In this document: positions 17,203-26,046 of the stretch, piece by piece | Numbering within the stretch: position 1 is the stretch's first letter | How the letters are laid out: the number at the start of each line of letters is the position of its first letter | Origin: Klebsiella pneumoniae | Lineage (GTDB): Bacteria > Myxococcota_A > UBA9042 | Assembly: GCA_945889325.1 (NCBI GenBank) | Contig: CAMDBH010000030.1 | Span: forward strand, 1 to 40,218 | Direction: 5' to 3' | DNA: 40,218 nucleotides | Notes under the pieces: generated by a model | What the model was told of the DNA's origin: nothing | What the model saw: only the letters and a program-made list of their open reading frames with translations | Database searches by the model: none | Translations under genes and position numbers: made by a program

Positions 17203-19134
17203 CTACTTGTCGTCGGCAGCACATTGACTGCGCACAAACGAGCGGTAAGCACCGATTTCATCTTTCCAAAATTCACCCTCAAACGGCCAAACCATGGAAT
17301 CTGACCCGGCAATGGCAATGGTGCCACCGGAATCGCCCTTGCCTTCCTCGGTTTTGACGCCGCTTATCTTGTCGTCGATTTTGTTCAACTTCTGCGTTTC
17401 AATGTCGATCTTGAGCTCAGACAGTTTGTCCTGATAGGTCTCAATGTCTTTTTGCGTTTGCTTGAGCGTTTTTTGAATCACGACGCCGGCTTCACTGCTG
17501 CGTTCCGTGCGCAACTGCCCGAGTTTACCCAGCAAATCCTGCCCGAAAGTCCCTAACGGCCCCAAACTGGCCTTGATGATTTTCTCTTCCTTCTCAATTT
17601 GCTTGATCGTCTGGTAAAGATTGTAGAATTCCACGTTTTCCATCACCGGCGACTGCAGCGGCCGCGGCAAACTCGCCGCCGATTTGTGGTTGCTCGACTC
17701 CACAAACGAAGCATAAAAATCATCCGGACGGCGGTTGCGCTTGAGGAAATCGCGCAACGGCGGCCCCAGCACCAGCACGTGGTTGTTGAACATTTCAACC
17801 GCAGCTTCGGCGCGCTCGACCTGACAAAGGTTTGAGTAAACCGTGGCTTCCAAAACCCACATTTCCGGATAGAAATGGTGGGCAAAATAGGGGCTGTGCA
17901 ACGCATGGAACGTGCCCAAAGCGCGGCTGACGTCGTTTTTCAGGAAGTAGGCCCAACCGGCCTCGTAAAATGCGGTGGCCAACTTTGGAGAATTCTTGCT
18001 GATTTTCTTGTAGTAGTAGATCGCGGCGTCAAATTGCTCAATGTCGTAGGCCAACCGCGCCAGCGCCAAGAACGCCAGATCGACAACTGCCTGACCATCC
18101 TGACGTTTTTCACCAGCGAGCACGGCTTTTTGGAAAGCTTGGCTGGCATCGGCGACTTGCTGACCGGTAATCTTGTCTTTTTCTTCCGTCGGAATCGACA
18201 AAAGGCCCAGCAAATACTGCGAACGGGCGTAATCGTTGCCGTCGCGCGTGACTTTTTCCAAATACGGCCGCGCTTGCTCACCAAGGCCGAAATCCAAAAG
18301 AAATTCACCGACAAAGTAGTAATAGCTGTCCTGAAAGGCTGCATCGGTGTTCGACACGGAAAAGCGCGTCAAATCTTCCAGCTCAGGCGGACGATAATTA
18401 ATTTTGCGCCGCAAATCACGCAGTTGGTCAAAAGCTTGCTGAAAGAACATCTTATCGGAACCTGCGCGCACGACTTCCAAAAGCATGTTGGCAGCCGACT
18501 GAATCAGACCGGCACGGGCCAAAGCGTTGGCAATTCCGTACTTAGCGACGTAGGCTTCATTTGAGTCGGGCGCAAACGGAATGCCGCCGATGCCGTCTTC
18601 GACAAATTTGTTAAATACCTGAATCGCTTTGACAAATTCGCCGTCATTGGCGTATCGCTGGCCTTGCGCCAACACCTTGCCAGCGAACGCTTTGCGCGAA
18701 GCTTCATCGCGACGGCGCTGTTCGTCGGCCAAACGCATGGATTCTTCTTTCAATCTCGCTTCTTCTGCCGCTTGTTCGGCGGCCGTCAGTTCGCGCTTTT
18801 CCGGTTCGGCTTTGGGTTTGGTTGCTTCTTTGGGTTTGCCGCCGTCGGTCGATTGCGCCGTTTGCAGCATGTATTTAATGAGTTTGTCCGACGCGCCCTT
18901 TTTCTTCAGCGCCATAATATCGCTTGGCGACAGCTTGAAGACCGAACCATCTTTTTCAATTTTCTTGATGATCTGTTCGTCGGGCACTTCAAGGCCGACC
19001 AGCGTTTTGACGTCTTCGATCGAAATCGCCAGCGCAGGGGCGGCGATACCGAAAGCCAACACGGCCGACGCGACGGCCATCGCCCGGCGCGACATCAGCA
19101 GAAACTGCGCATTTGTTTTGACTTGAACTTGCAC
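17203..19134 (-). CDS. Periplasmic helical-repeat protein, GltC/NfsC-like
   Basis: The 643-aa product begins at GTG 19134, six bases after GAGG; GTG 19146 and ATG 19095 are alternatives in the same frame. A signal peptide ends AFGIAAPALA. The mature N-terminus (ISIEDVKTLVGLEVPDEQIIK followed by KIEKDGSVFKL) is a small helical domain that predicts a hydrophobic helix-turn repeated in MALKKKGASDKLIKYMLQ. A charged, probably coiled segment (KAEPEKRELTAAEQAAEEAR) follows, then a long TPR/helical-repeat region (~residues 170-480), and a second coiled coil near residues 515-590 (KTLKQTQKDIETYQDKLSEL). Size and place, between two outer-membrane barrels and the giant TPR protein, match GltC/NfsC. In M. 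xanthus GltC associates with GltA and GltB at the outer membrane. It starts 56 bases downstream of the second barrel gene. Assignment by architecture and synteny. Confidence 0.75.
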   Translation of the reverse strand: MQVQVKTNAQFLLMSRRAMAVASAVLAFGIAAPALAISIEDVKTLVGLEVPDEQIIKKIEKDGSVFKLSPSDIMALKKKGASDKLIKYMLQTAQSTDGGKPKEATKPKAEPEKRELTAAEQAAEEARLKEESMRLADEQRRRDEASRKAFAGKVLAQGQRYANDGEFVKAIQVFNKFVEDGIGGIPFAPDSNEAYVAKYGIANALARAGLIQSAANMLLEVVRAGSDKMFFQQAFDQLRDLRRKINYRPPELEDLTRFSVSNTDAAFQDSYYYFVGEFLLDFGLGEQARPYLEKVTRDGNDYARSQYLLGLLSIPTEEKDKITGQQVADASQAFQKAVLAGEKRQDGQAVVDLAFLALARLAYDIEQFDAAIYYYKKISKNSPKLATAFYEAGWAYFLKNDVSRALGTFHALHSPYFAHHFYPEMWVLEATVYSNLCQVERAEAAVEMFNNHVLVLGPPLRDFLKRNRRPDDFYASFVESSNHKSAASLPRPLQSPVMENVEFYNLYQTIKQIEKEEKIIKASLGPLGTFGQDLLGKLGQLRTERSSEAGVVIQKTLKQTQKDIETYQDKLSELKIDIETQKLNKIDDKISGVKTEEGKGDSGGTIAIAGSDSMVWPFEGEFWKDEIGAYRSFVRSQCAADDK

Positions 19135-19190
19135 GATGTGCCTCACATTTGTGGCAAAAAGCTACGGAAACGGTGCCAAAGACGCGGCTG

Positions 19191-20111
19191 CTACTGCTGA
19201 CCCGACGTCAAATACGTCAAAGCCAACGACAGCACTATCGGTTGTGATACACCACCGCCGTAAGCACCATAGAAAATTTGTTGATAATTCATAGAAACCG
19301 CCAAGTTCTGCGACAGATAAAATTGCAGCGCCATACCTGCGTTGCCCGCTGGCTTTGGCTGCCACAATTTCTGCGCGGCGCCCTGATCGGTGGTGCGTGT
19401 TTCAACAATACCCAGACCGACGTTGATCGCCAAGTCGAATTCGGTCATCCGCGTGCCGAAAAAGCCCATTTTGCCGTGCAAAAGGTTCCAATCCACGCCC
19501 GCGTTGGCGTAGGCCTGCAGCGTTTGCGGCAGGCGCACGTCGAGCGCGGGGCCGTCTGGGCGCGGCGCGTGCAAGTTGGCTTCCAGCGACGTTTTGGTTT
19601 CAGTGGTGTAGGCGGCTTGGACGCGCAGGCCCAAATCCTCTGAAAAGTAGTACTGATAAACCAGACCTGGGGCGAAGTAGGTGAAAAAATCGTCATTGGG
19701 CACGGCACCGATGAGAAGCGAAAAGGCGTGGCGACTTTCCTTTAGCATTTCACGTTTTTGGTACACTTCGATCTGGCGGTTGCGCGCCCACACCAAGCGG
19801 CCGCCCGGCGGCACCACGTCGTTGGACAGGCCGTACGCCTCATCCAAGTTGGCCGCGGGGTTGGCGACGTCTGGGTTCTTGTCCGCTGGTTCCGCTGGTT
19901 TATCGGCGGGTTTGTCTGCCGGTTTGTCGGCGGCCTTGTCTGCCGGTTTGGCCGGCGGCACGGGGTCCGGGTCGGCCACTGCGGGGTCGGCTGCAGGCGT
20001 TTGCGCCAGCGCCTGCACCGGCAGCCACAGCGCGCCAGAGCACACCGCGAGAGTGCACAGCGCGACGGTTGCGGCAGGCACGCTAAATCGTTGTGGGAAT
20101 TGTAAAACCAT
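19191..20111 (-). CDS. Outer-membrane beta-barrel protein, GltB/NfsB-like (second barrel)
   Basis: ATG 20111 is set by GGAG six bases upstream; 306 aa. A signal peptide (ending VQALAQ) is followed by a low-complexity linker rich in Pro/Ala/Asp/Lys with repeated KPAD units (residues ~40-75), then a ~230-residue beta-barrel with alternating hydrophobic strands. The segment VPNDDFFTYFAPGLVYQYYF followed by SEDLGLRVQAAY parallels VPNDSYYLPTPVGTRIAYFL followed by ADTLALEASFSY in the neighbouring 261-aa protein, so the two barrels are paralogues. They fit the myxobacterial 'outer membrane beta-barrel domain' family to which GltA and GltB belong. The linker could reach through or along peptidoglycan toward periplasmic TPR partners. 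It lies 129 bases after the first barrel gene and 56 before the GltC-like gene. Which barrel corresponds to A or B is assumed from order only. Confidence 0.78.
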   Translation of the reverse strand: MVLQFPQRFSVPAATVALCTLAVCSGALWLPVQALAQTPAADPAVADPDPVPPAKPADKAADKPADKPADKPAEPADKNPDVANPAANLDEAYGLSNDVVPPGGRLVWARNRQIEVYQKREMLKESRHAFSLLIGAVPNDDFFTYFAPGLVYQYYFSEDLGLRVQAAYTTETKTSLEANLHAPRPDGPALDVRLPQTLQAYANAGVDWNLLHGKMGFFGTRMTEFDLAINVGLGIVETRTTDQGAAQKLWQPKPAGNAGMALQFYLSQNLAVSMNYQQIFYGAYGGGVSQPIVLSLALTYLTSGQQ

Positions 20112-20240
20112 CCTTGACTCCATTTGTTTCGTCTGCGCTGGCGACGTGCCTCCGTTGCGGGCACAGCCATTCAAGGGCCTGAGCGTCAGCCGCGCAACCG
20201 CGGCTACTCAACTGTATTTATTTACTCAAGAACACCACAT

Positions 20241-21026
20241 CTATTTACTCAAGAATGCCACACCGATGGTGAATTCAACCGGAAACAAGAAGCTTTTGTC
20301 GGCTTCGGGCCGGTACATGAATTGCTTGTAATCGGCGCGCAAATTAAGCCAACGCGTGATGTAAAACCGCAAATTCATGCCCCAATGACCGCCGGGTGTC
20401 ATTTGTGCCTTCACCGCGGCGGTGCCATCGGGCAATTTGTCGTTGCCGTCGCTTGAGTTGTCGACATCCACGTTGATGAGGCCAAGCCCAGCGTTGAACC
20501 CTAGGTCAAAATTGCTGAGTTTGCTAGTAAATACACCAACTTTGCCGTGAAACGGTGCCCACGCCAAATCCAAGGCCGACACAAAATTCATGTGCGGCTG
20601 TTTTTTGGCGCCTTCAGTCAAATTGCTTTTGCATTTGTCGGTGTCGGGGCATTTGAGGAATTTTTGCAACTTGCTGTCGCCGCCGGGCAAATAGGAAAAG
20701 CTGGCTTCTAAAGCCAACGTATCGGCAAGGAAGTAGGCGATTCGCGTGCCGACGGGCGTCGGTAAGTAATACGAATCATTTGGAACAATCCCAAAATGCA
20801 CAGAACCTTCCACACCGCCCTTGCGTTCAAACAGCGGATTGGTCAGCGAAGGCACGGCCTGCTCAACATTCCAATATTTATCCAGTTCTTTGTCGATCGG
20901 CTCGACCTCACCGGCAAATGCGGCTGCGGCCACCCCCTGTCCGGCCAGCAAGACCAAACAAACCAGCCAGTTGGCGCGCGCCGACTTGGGCATTTTTCCA
21001 AAAAAAACAATTTCTTTCACGTTCAT
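20241..21026 (-). CDS. Outer-membrane beta-barrel protein, GltA/NfsA-like (first barrel)
   Basis: The 261-aa protein has a signal peptide with hydrophobic core LVCLVLLAGQGVAAAAFA. The mature part starts with a short helical plug-like segment (EPIDKELDKYWNVEQAVPSL), followed by amphipathic beta strands through to the C-terminal TIGVAFLSK. A loop carries two cysteines (KCPDTDKCKS). The motif GIVPND followed by a Tyr-rich strand, and the 'FHGKVGVFTSKLSNFDLGFN' strand pair, recur as 'LHGKMGFFGTRMTEFDLAIN' in the next gene, showing duplication. The ATG at 21026 abuts GAGAGG, which is closer than ideal; GTG at 21020 has six-base spacing from GAGG and is a real alternative. The vWA lipoprotein gene ends 129 bases upstream on the same strand. 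Likely the outer-membrane platform of the complex. Confidence 0.78.
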   Translation of the reverse strand: MNVKEIVFFGKMPKSARANWLVCLVLLAGQGVAAAAFAGEVEPIDKELDKYWNVEQAVPSLTNPLFERKGGVEGSVHFGIVPNDSYYLPTPVGTRIAYFLADTLALEASFSYLPGGDSKLQKFLKCPDTDKCKSNLTEGAKKQPHMNFVSALDLAWAPFHGKVGVFTSKLSNFDLGFNAGLGLINVDVDNSSDGNDKLPDGTAAVKAQMTPGGHWGMNLRFYITRWLNLRADYKQFMYRPEADKSFLFPVEFTIGVAFLSK

Positions 21027-21155
21027 CCTCTCAATTGCGCGGCGCGCAACAAGGGCGCGATCGCAGGGGGCTCAGCTGGTCACCGGGGGGCGAGGGCTGG
21101 TCAAAAAAGGGCAAGAAATCAAAGTGGGCAATGCGCCAGAAACTGCGACATCTAA

Positions 21156-23075
21156 TTACGGAATGCAACTGCAACTACCGCCAGCGGCGGCGCAAACGCC
21201 TTTGCAGCATTTGCCGGCAGCGCCACCTTTGATGGTACAGGGCATTAAATCAGGGGCTTGGTTGTCGACGCAAACGCCGCCACTGGAGCAATGCTGTGAC
21301 GCGCAATCATCGGTGCCGCCGTTGCAGTCCGCCGAAGTGGCACAGCCCATGCGCACGAGCAAGCGCCTGTCTTCATTGTTGCTCCAAGAAAAGCGCCAAT
21401 CAAAGAAATTGGTCTTGGCCGACTGCAAGCTGGTGAATTTGGCCACCGTGACATCCAGGCTGCCGTCCAAGGCGACCTGCTCACCCTTTTTGATAATGGC
21501 AGAATCTTGCATTTCCGCTAGCTTGTACGACGTCCGCCACGAACCCGACAGCGAATTGCGCACGCGGTTCAGGGCATTGGTCAGGGCCTTGCTCAGCAAG
21601 TTGTTGTTTTGCGCCTTGTTGACTTGTTCGCTGTTGATGAACTGATAGGTACCGTCCGAGGCGCAGGCCAGTTGTTGCAGTTTGGCATCTGGCGTCTTGT
21701 AACCCGGTGATTGGAATTGGATCACGTGCAGGTGGACCTGCCAGTTGCGGCCTTCGCCATCGGGCGTCTTCATTTTCTCGATCAGTTCCTGGTACGGCCT
21801 AGCCGTCCCTTCTGCCGAGCACTGTGGGCGACATTTGTCGACTTTGGCCTTGGGCAGCGTAGCAATGCCCTTGTAATTGTAATCTTCGTCCTTGCTGCAA
21901 GTGTCTGGGCCGTCCGTAATAATAATGATGTGCCGGTTGTCGGCGTTGGTCAGGCCGGAGCCGCCCGTCGCCACTGGGGTCGTCATGAATTTATACGCTT
22001 CATCGATCGCCGCCCAGACGGGGGCGCGGCCATTGCCCGACGATCGCACGACTTTGTCCAATGCGGTGTGGATATCCAAACGATTTTTGTTGTTGGCGCC
22101 AAAGCAGGTGTTTTGCTGATTCAGGTTGTCCTGATCGCCGCCGCCGAATGGCAATGACTTGTAACGGCTGAGTTCCTGATTATCCAGTGCGATACAGCTG
22201 CGGCCGGAGCCGGCGCCGCAGTCGGCATCGACGTCGCAAAAGACCGTTACGTCAAAGTCAGTTGGGTCGCTGTCGAGCACGCAGTGGCGGTTGTCCTCAC
22301 AAGCGACGTGTACGCCCTGTTCGTCAAAGTAATAAACCAGTGCGCGATCGCGGGTGTTGAGCGTTTGCACAAATTGATCGACCGCATCCACGCGCACGCT
22401 CACGAAGTCTGAAGCGATGTCTTTGGTCGAGCCTGCTTGGTTAAAATTGCCCGACGCTTCTTCCAAAAAGCTTTCTTTGTCGACCAAACCGGCCGTCGAC
22501 CCGCTGTTGTCCACCAATACGGCCACGTTGACGCGGGACAATTCTGCGTTGTTGCCGGTCGCAATGCAGCGCGGCGACAGGTTTTTATACTGCACGGAGG
22601 TGGCGATCGCTTCCGATCCGCCGGGCAGGCACGGCGGTGCGGGCAGTTTTTGATCGGCTTCACCGCAAAGGGTCAATTTAAAATAGGCCGGCGTGATCGT
22701 GCGGTTGGTCCCTGAAGCCTTGACCGGATAAAGCTCAATCAACTCGCCTTCTTTGATGGAGAAATCGCGGTCATCGGCGCCGCAGGGCGGATTGGCCAAG
22801 TTGGCTGAAACAAAATTGTTCACGAGTTCAATGCCGTTGGCCGCCAACGTTTCTTCGTCGACGGCTGCACCGCAAACGCGTTTGACGTTGCCTACACCGT
22901 CGATCTGGGCCGGAAACGCCGAGATCACTTCGATCTGATAGAATTTGCGATCAGGAAGGGTAAATTTTGCAGTCGAGTCGCAGGAGGTCAAACCGCTGCT
23001 CATCGACAGCGACAAAAGCAAACATCCGCCCAGCAACGCACTGGGAATCGCTAATTTTTTGTGTTGGTTTTTCAT
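21156..23075 (-). CDS. vWA-domain lipoprotein heading the Glt/Nfs-like operon (CglB-like candidate)
   Basis: From ATG 23075 (AGGG seven bases upstream) the product is 639 aa with a signal ending GLTSC, lipid Cys32. The following residue is Asp, an inner-membrane retention signal in E. coli, though that rule need not hold here. After a beta-rich ~150-residue region with a few cysteines, a vWA domain begins near residue 184 with VNVAVLVDNSGSTAG (MIDAS DxSxS); HIIIITDGPDTCSKD supplies a later vWA strand. The domain is interrupted by a Cys-rich insert (~residues 245-300). The C-terminal ~65 residues contain about a dozen cysteines (MGCATSADCNGG... GKCCKGVCAAAGGSCSC). M. xanthus CglB, the gliding adhesin, is also a Cys-rich vWA lipoprotein, but shorter (about 416 aa) and encoded away from gltAB. 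Here the gene directly precedes two barrels. The family call is firm; the adhesin role is inference. Confidence 0.8.
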   Translation of the reverse strand: MKNQHKKLAIPSALLGGCLLLSLSMSSGLTSCDSTAKFTLPDRKFYQIEVISAFPAQIDGVGNVKRVCGAAVDEETLAANGIELVNNFVSANLANPPCGADDRDFSIKEGELIELYPVKASGTNRTITPAYFKLTLCGEADQKLPAPPCLPGGSEAIATSVQYKNLSPRCIATGNNAELSRVNVAVLVDNSGSTAGLVDKESFLEEASGNFNQAGSTKDIASDFVSVRVDAVDQFVQTLNTRDRALVYYFDEQGVHVACEDNRHCVLDSDPTDFDVTVFCDVDADCGAGSGRSCIALDNQELSRYKSLPFGGGDQDNLNQQNTCFGANNKNRLDIHTALDKVVRSSGNGRAPVWAAIDEAYKFMTTPVATGGSGLTNADNRHIIIITDGPDTCSKDEDYNYKGIATLPKAKVDKCRPQCSAEGTARPYQELIEKMKTPDGEGRNWQVHLHVIQFQSPGYKTPDAKLQQLACASDGTYQFINSEQVNKAQNNNLLSKALTNALNRVRNSLSGSWRTSYKLAEMQDSAIIKKGEQVALDGSLDVTVAKFTSLQSAKTNFFDWRFSWSNNEDRRLLVRMGCATSADCNGGTDDCASQHCSSGGVCVDNQAPDLMPCTIKGGAAGKCCKGVCAAAGGSCSCIP

Positions 23076-23442
23076 GACATTACCCTGTTTTTTCATCGAA
23101 CTGCGATCGCCTTTGTCGTCGACTGCGCGTCTGCACGGCTGGCTTCGCACCGCGACACCGCGGATATTGCGAGCGTGAGATAGTTCCCCGCAAAATGCCG
23201 CACGTCAAGTGTTATGTCATGTAAACCGCGCCTGCAGCCAAAATAGCCCCGATCTGTCGCGTGCGCAAAATTCGCTGTTGACTCCGACCGCAGACATACT
23301 TAGAGTTGGCGTTGGTGCGCTGGCGATTTTTCGACCTGGCGCGCCGCGTTTCGCCCGTGTTTTGGCTGAATTTGCCTAGTTTTTCCGCTGCAGTCCCCGC
23401 GATGCCTTGATCGTGCGTCGCCCGAAAATGAAGGAAATGCCC
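23076..23442. promoter_or_regulatory. Divergent intergenic region between the Glt/Nfs-like operon and the tandem lipoproteins
   Basis: The 367-bp gap separates the start of the vWA lipoprotein gene (minus) from the start of the first tandem ASH/YfaP-like lipoprotein (plus), so promoters for both runs must lie here or nearby. I see no convincing -35/-10 pair, operator palindrome or RNA gene. One GCGATCGC octamer lies at 23103. Confidence 0.45.
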
Positions 23443-25878
23443 ATGTTGCGCTTCAATTCCGTCGGTTTTCTCCTCCTTTGGGCTGTGTTCGCTTTTGGCT
23501 GCAACACCGCTGCCAACGGCACGGCATCCACCGGAGCAACCAATACAAACAACAACAATAATACGGGCACGCTGAAGAAAATCGCCTGTTCGTCGGGATC
23601 AACCGCGGTTGACTGCTCCGCGATCACGGTTATCAAACAAAACGAAAACGCCAAAACCGTTGGCAACAAAAGCACGATCGAAATTCAGGCCGGCAGCATC
23701 GCCGATCTTGGACACAAAGACGTCATTTTTGATGTGTCCAACTCGGCCGGTACCTTGGTCGCCGCGCCGTTGGTCATTGAAAAAATGAAGATGACCTATG
23801 ACCCGGCATCGCCTGACGAAAATGCCGACGAGCGCAACCTCGCTTTTCGCGTCATGGCGGTTGATCCAGAAGCCAACGACGGTGCGGGCGCCGTGATTGA
23901 CGACCAGGAAATCGATGAAAATACTGTGTTTCCGCGGGTCGTGCCGAGCGACGTCGGCGGCGACAATGTCGTGACCATCCAAAAATTCGGCGTGCGCTTC
24001 AAGCGTTTTGACGACAAAGATCGCAAGGCGATATTGACGTTTACGCTGAAAAACGACGTGAAGTTGGGCGGCGCGGAAGGCACGCAATTCGTCATCAATT
24101 TCGCGACCAAGCAGGGCACCCCTAAGGTCAGCGTCGACAAGAATCTGCAATTTCCGTATGTCGCGCCGACGCTGTTTGCCAAGCTGCCGATCATCGTGAC
24201 CAATGCCGGCAACGCGGCGCTCAAGATTTCAACCATTACTTTCCAAGTCGATGCGCCGTTCAGCGTGTTTCAGGACAAGTGCGATGTCGTTGGCGTCAAA
24301 GAAGAAAAGGCTGGCATTTTGCCGTCGACCGTGGCCATTCTGCCCGGCGAATCGCACAATTTTTGCGTGAAGTTCACGCCGACCGACGACAAGAAGAAGT
24401 CAGGCATCGCGATCTTCCACACCAACGATCTGGCGACGCCGGACACAACCGTCAATATTTTGGGCAATTCGGACGTGCCGAGCATCAAGTTGGTGCCGTA
24501 TCCGGCTCTCAATTTTGGCGGCATCAAAAGCGGCTTGAATGAAAACCGCGAGGTGCAGATCAAGAACAACGGCGGCGTTGAATTGGTCATTGACAGCATG
24601 GTGTGGACTACCGGCACTACGACTGACGAGTTCACCCTTGATTTCAAGAAGATGATCAGCGACACCAACAACAAATGCGACAAAATTGACGCCAAGAAAG
24701 GCCCGAGCAAGGCCAATTCCTGCATCATTCCGATCAACGGCACGGCCAAGTTTGACATTGTCTATTCACCGGCCGACATCAGCCCGCCGAGCAAGCCGGG
24801 CGACGCGAAGTCCGACCCAGTGCCCGATGTCGCCGTGCTGGAAGTGTCGAGCAACGCGTACCTCAAGCCGCAATTGACCGTGCAAGGCATTGGCGTCAAA
24901 GACAATTGTCCTGTCGCTGTTGTGTCGTGCAAAGAAGGCGAGGAAGTCATTCCGCAAACGCTGTTGCACATGATCGGTTCGGCGTCGAAGGCCCCGGGCG
25001 GCGGTGTCATCAAGAAGTACAAGTGGACGGTCAAACAACCGGTCGGTTCCAACCAAGCGTTTGTGCCGGGCGACACGTTCCCCAATCCGACCCTGCTGGC
25101 CAACACCGCAGGCACTTACACGTTCTGCTTGGACGTTTGGGACAACAACGATGTCAAAAGCTGCATTTCGCAATGCCAAGATGTCGTTGTGGTGCCCGAT
25201 AATGCGATTCACGTCGAATTGCTGTGGAATACCAAGGCCGATCCGGATCAGAACGACTCGGGTCCGGCGGCGGGCGCGGACATGGATTTGCACTTTGCCC
25301 ATCCGCTGGCGTCGGGGCTCGACATCGACTGCGACGGCACGGGCGATCCGTGGTTCAACAATCCTTTTGATGCGTTCTGGTTCAATCCGACCCCGCAGTG
25401 GGGATCTTCCAATCCGGCAATTATGGACGATCCGACCTTGGATTTGGACGACACCGACGGCGCAGGTCCTGAGAACCTCAACGTGATCAACCCGGAAAAC
25501 AACGTGGCCTACTCGGTCGGCGTGCACTACTGGAACGATCACGGCTACGGCATGTCGACAGCGACGGTGTCGATCTTCTTGCAAGGCGTCTTGGTGACCA
25601 AACTGCAAGATGTCGCCATGAATCCGCTAGATATGTGGTACGTCGGCAAGATCAACTGGCCCAATCAGCTGGTCGGTGGCCCGCTGCCGCCGCTCAATAT
25701 TTGCTATGAGAGCGGCGATGCTTGCATCGGCGTCAACGATCCCGGCAACCCCAAGGGCGGCAAAATGTGGAAGGCGTCCGGCGCGTTCTGCATCACGCCC
25801 TGCTACGTCAATCAGGTGTTCATTGGCACGGCGGGCGGCGCGGCTCCGGCATCTTGCAAGAAGGGTGGTAAGCCTTAG
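23443..25878 (+). CDS. ASH/PKD lipoprotein with YfaP-like calcium-loop module (paralogue 2)
   Basis: ATG 23443 follows AAGGA by seven to eight bases and gives a signal ending VFAFGC, lipid Cys20; earlier in-frame starts (TTG 23407, ATG 23428 and 23437) are less suitable. The 811-aa product has an Asn/Thr-rich linker, ASH repeats (LQFPYVAPTLFAKLPIIVTN; LNFGGIKSGLNENREVQIKN), a PKD-like domain (~residues 500-590, TLLANTAGTYTFCLDVWDN) and the shared C-terminal module: VELLWNTKADPDQND, ADMDLHFAH, DIDCDGTGDPWF, PQWG, DLDDTDGAGPENLN and GVHYWND. Unlike its paralogues it carries a ~70-residue C-terminal extension with five cysteines after the module. First of three tandem paralogues on the plus strand, head-to-head with the Glt/Nfs-like operon. 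Predicted outer-envelope lipoprotein; function unknown. Confidence 0.82.
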   Translation: MLRFNSVGFLLLWAVFAFGCNTAANGTASTGATNTNNNNNTGTLKKIACSSGSTAVDCSAITVIKQNENAKTVGNKSTIEIQAGSIADLGHKDVIFDVSNSAGTLVAAPLVIEKMKMTYDPASPDENADERNLAFRVMAVDPEANDGAGAVIDDQEIDENTVFPRVVPSDVGGDNVVTIQKFGVRFKRFDDKDRKAILTFTLKNDVKLGGAEGTQFVINFATKQGTPKVSVDKNLQFPYVAPTLFAKLPIIVTNAGNAALKISTITFQVDAPFSVFQDKCDVVGVKEEKAGILPSTVAILPGESHNFCVKFTPTDDKKKSGIAIFHTNDLATPDTTVNILGNSDVPSIKLVPYPALNFGGIKSGLNENREVQIKNNGGVELVIDSMVWTTGTTTDEFTLDFKKMISDTNNKCDKIDAKKGPSKANSCIIPINGTAKFDIVYSPADISPPSKPGDAKSDPVPDVAVLEVSSNAYLKPQLTVQGIGVKDNCPVAVVSCKEGEEVIPQTLLHMIGSASKAPGGGVIKKYKWTVKQPVGSNQAFVPGDTFPNPTLLANTAGTYTFCLDVWDNNDVKSCISQCQDVVVVPDNAIHVELLWNTKADPDQNDSGPAAGADMDLHFAHPLASGLDIDCDGTGDPWFNNPFDAFWFNPTPQWGSSNPAIMDDPTLDLDDTDGAGPENLNVINPENNVAYSVGVHYWNDHGYGMSTATVSIFLQGVLVTKLQDVAMNPLDMWYVGKINWPNQLVGGPLPPLNICYESGDACIGVNDPGNPKGGKMWKASGAFCITPCYVNQVFIGTAGGAAPASCKKGGKP

Positions 25879-25908
25879 GGCCTGTTCAACAATAAGTTGA
25901 CCAGGCCC
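25878..25908 (+). terminator. Probable terminator hairpin after paralogue 2
   Basis: An inverted repeat (25878-25890 with 25896-25908, loop AATAA, one mismatch in 13 bp) starts at the last base of the stop codon and is followed by CCTGCCAGTTTTG. The T tract is displaced by several bases, so termination may be partial. Confidence 0.6.
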
Positions 25909-26046
25909 CCTGCCAGTTTTGCTGGGTCGCCAAGCTCACCGATGCGGATTCGCGGCTCCGTCGGCGCATTGGATCGATCGTGTTATTGTTAGACAGCTCC
26001 TTAAAGGTGCATAATCGCTCGCGCGGCGCGCGGGCGTAGGTTTTAT

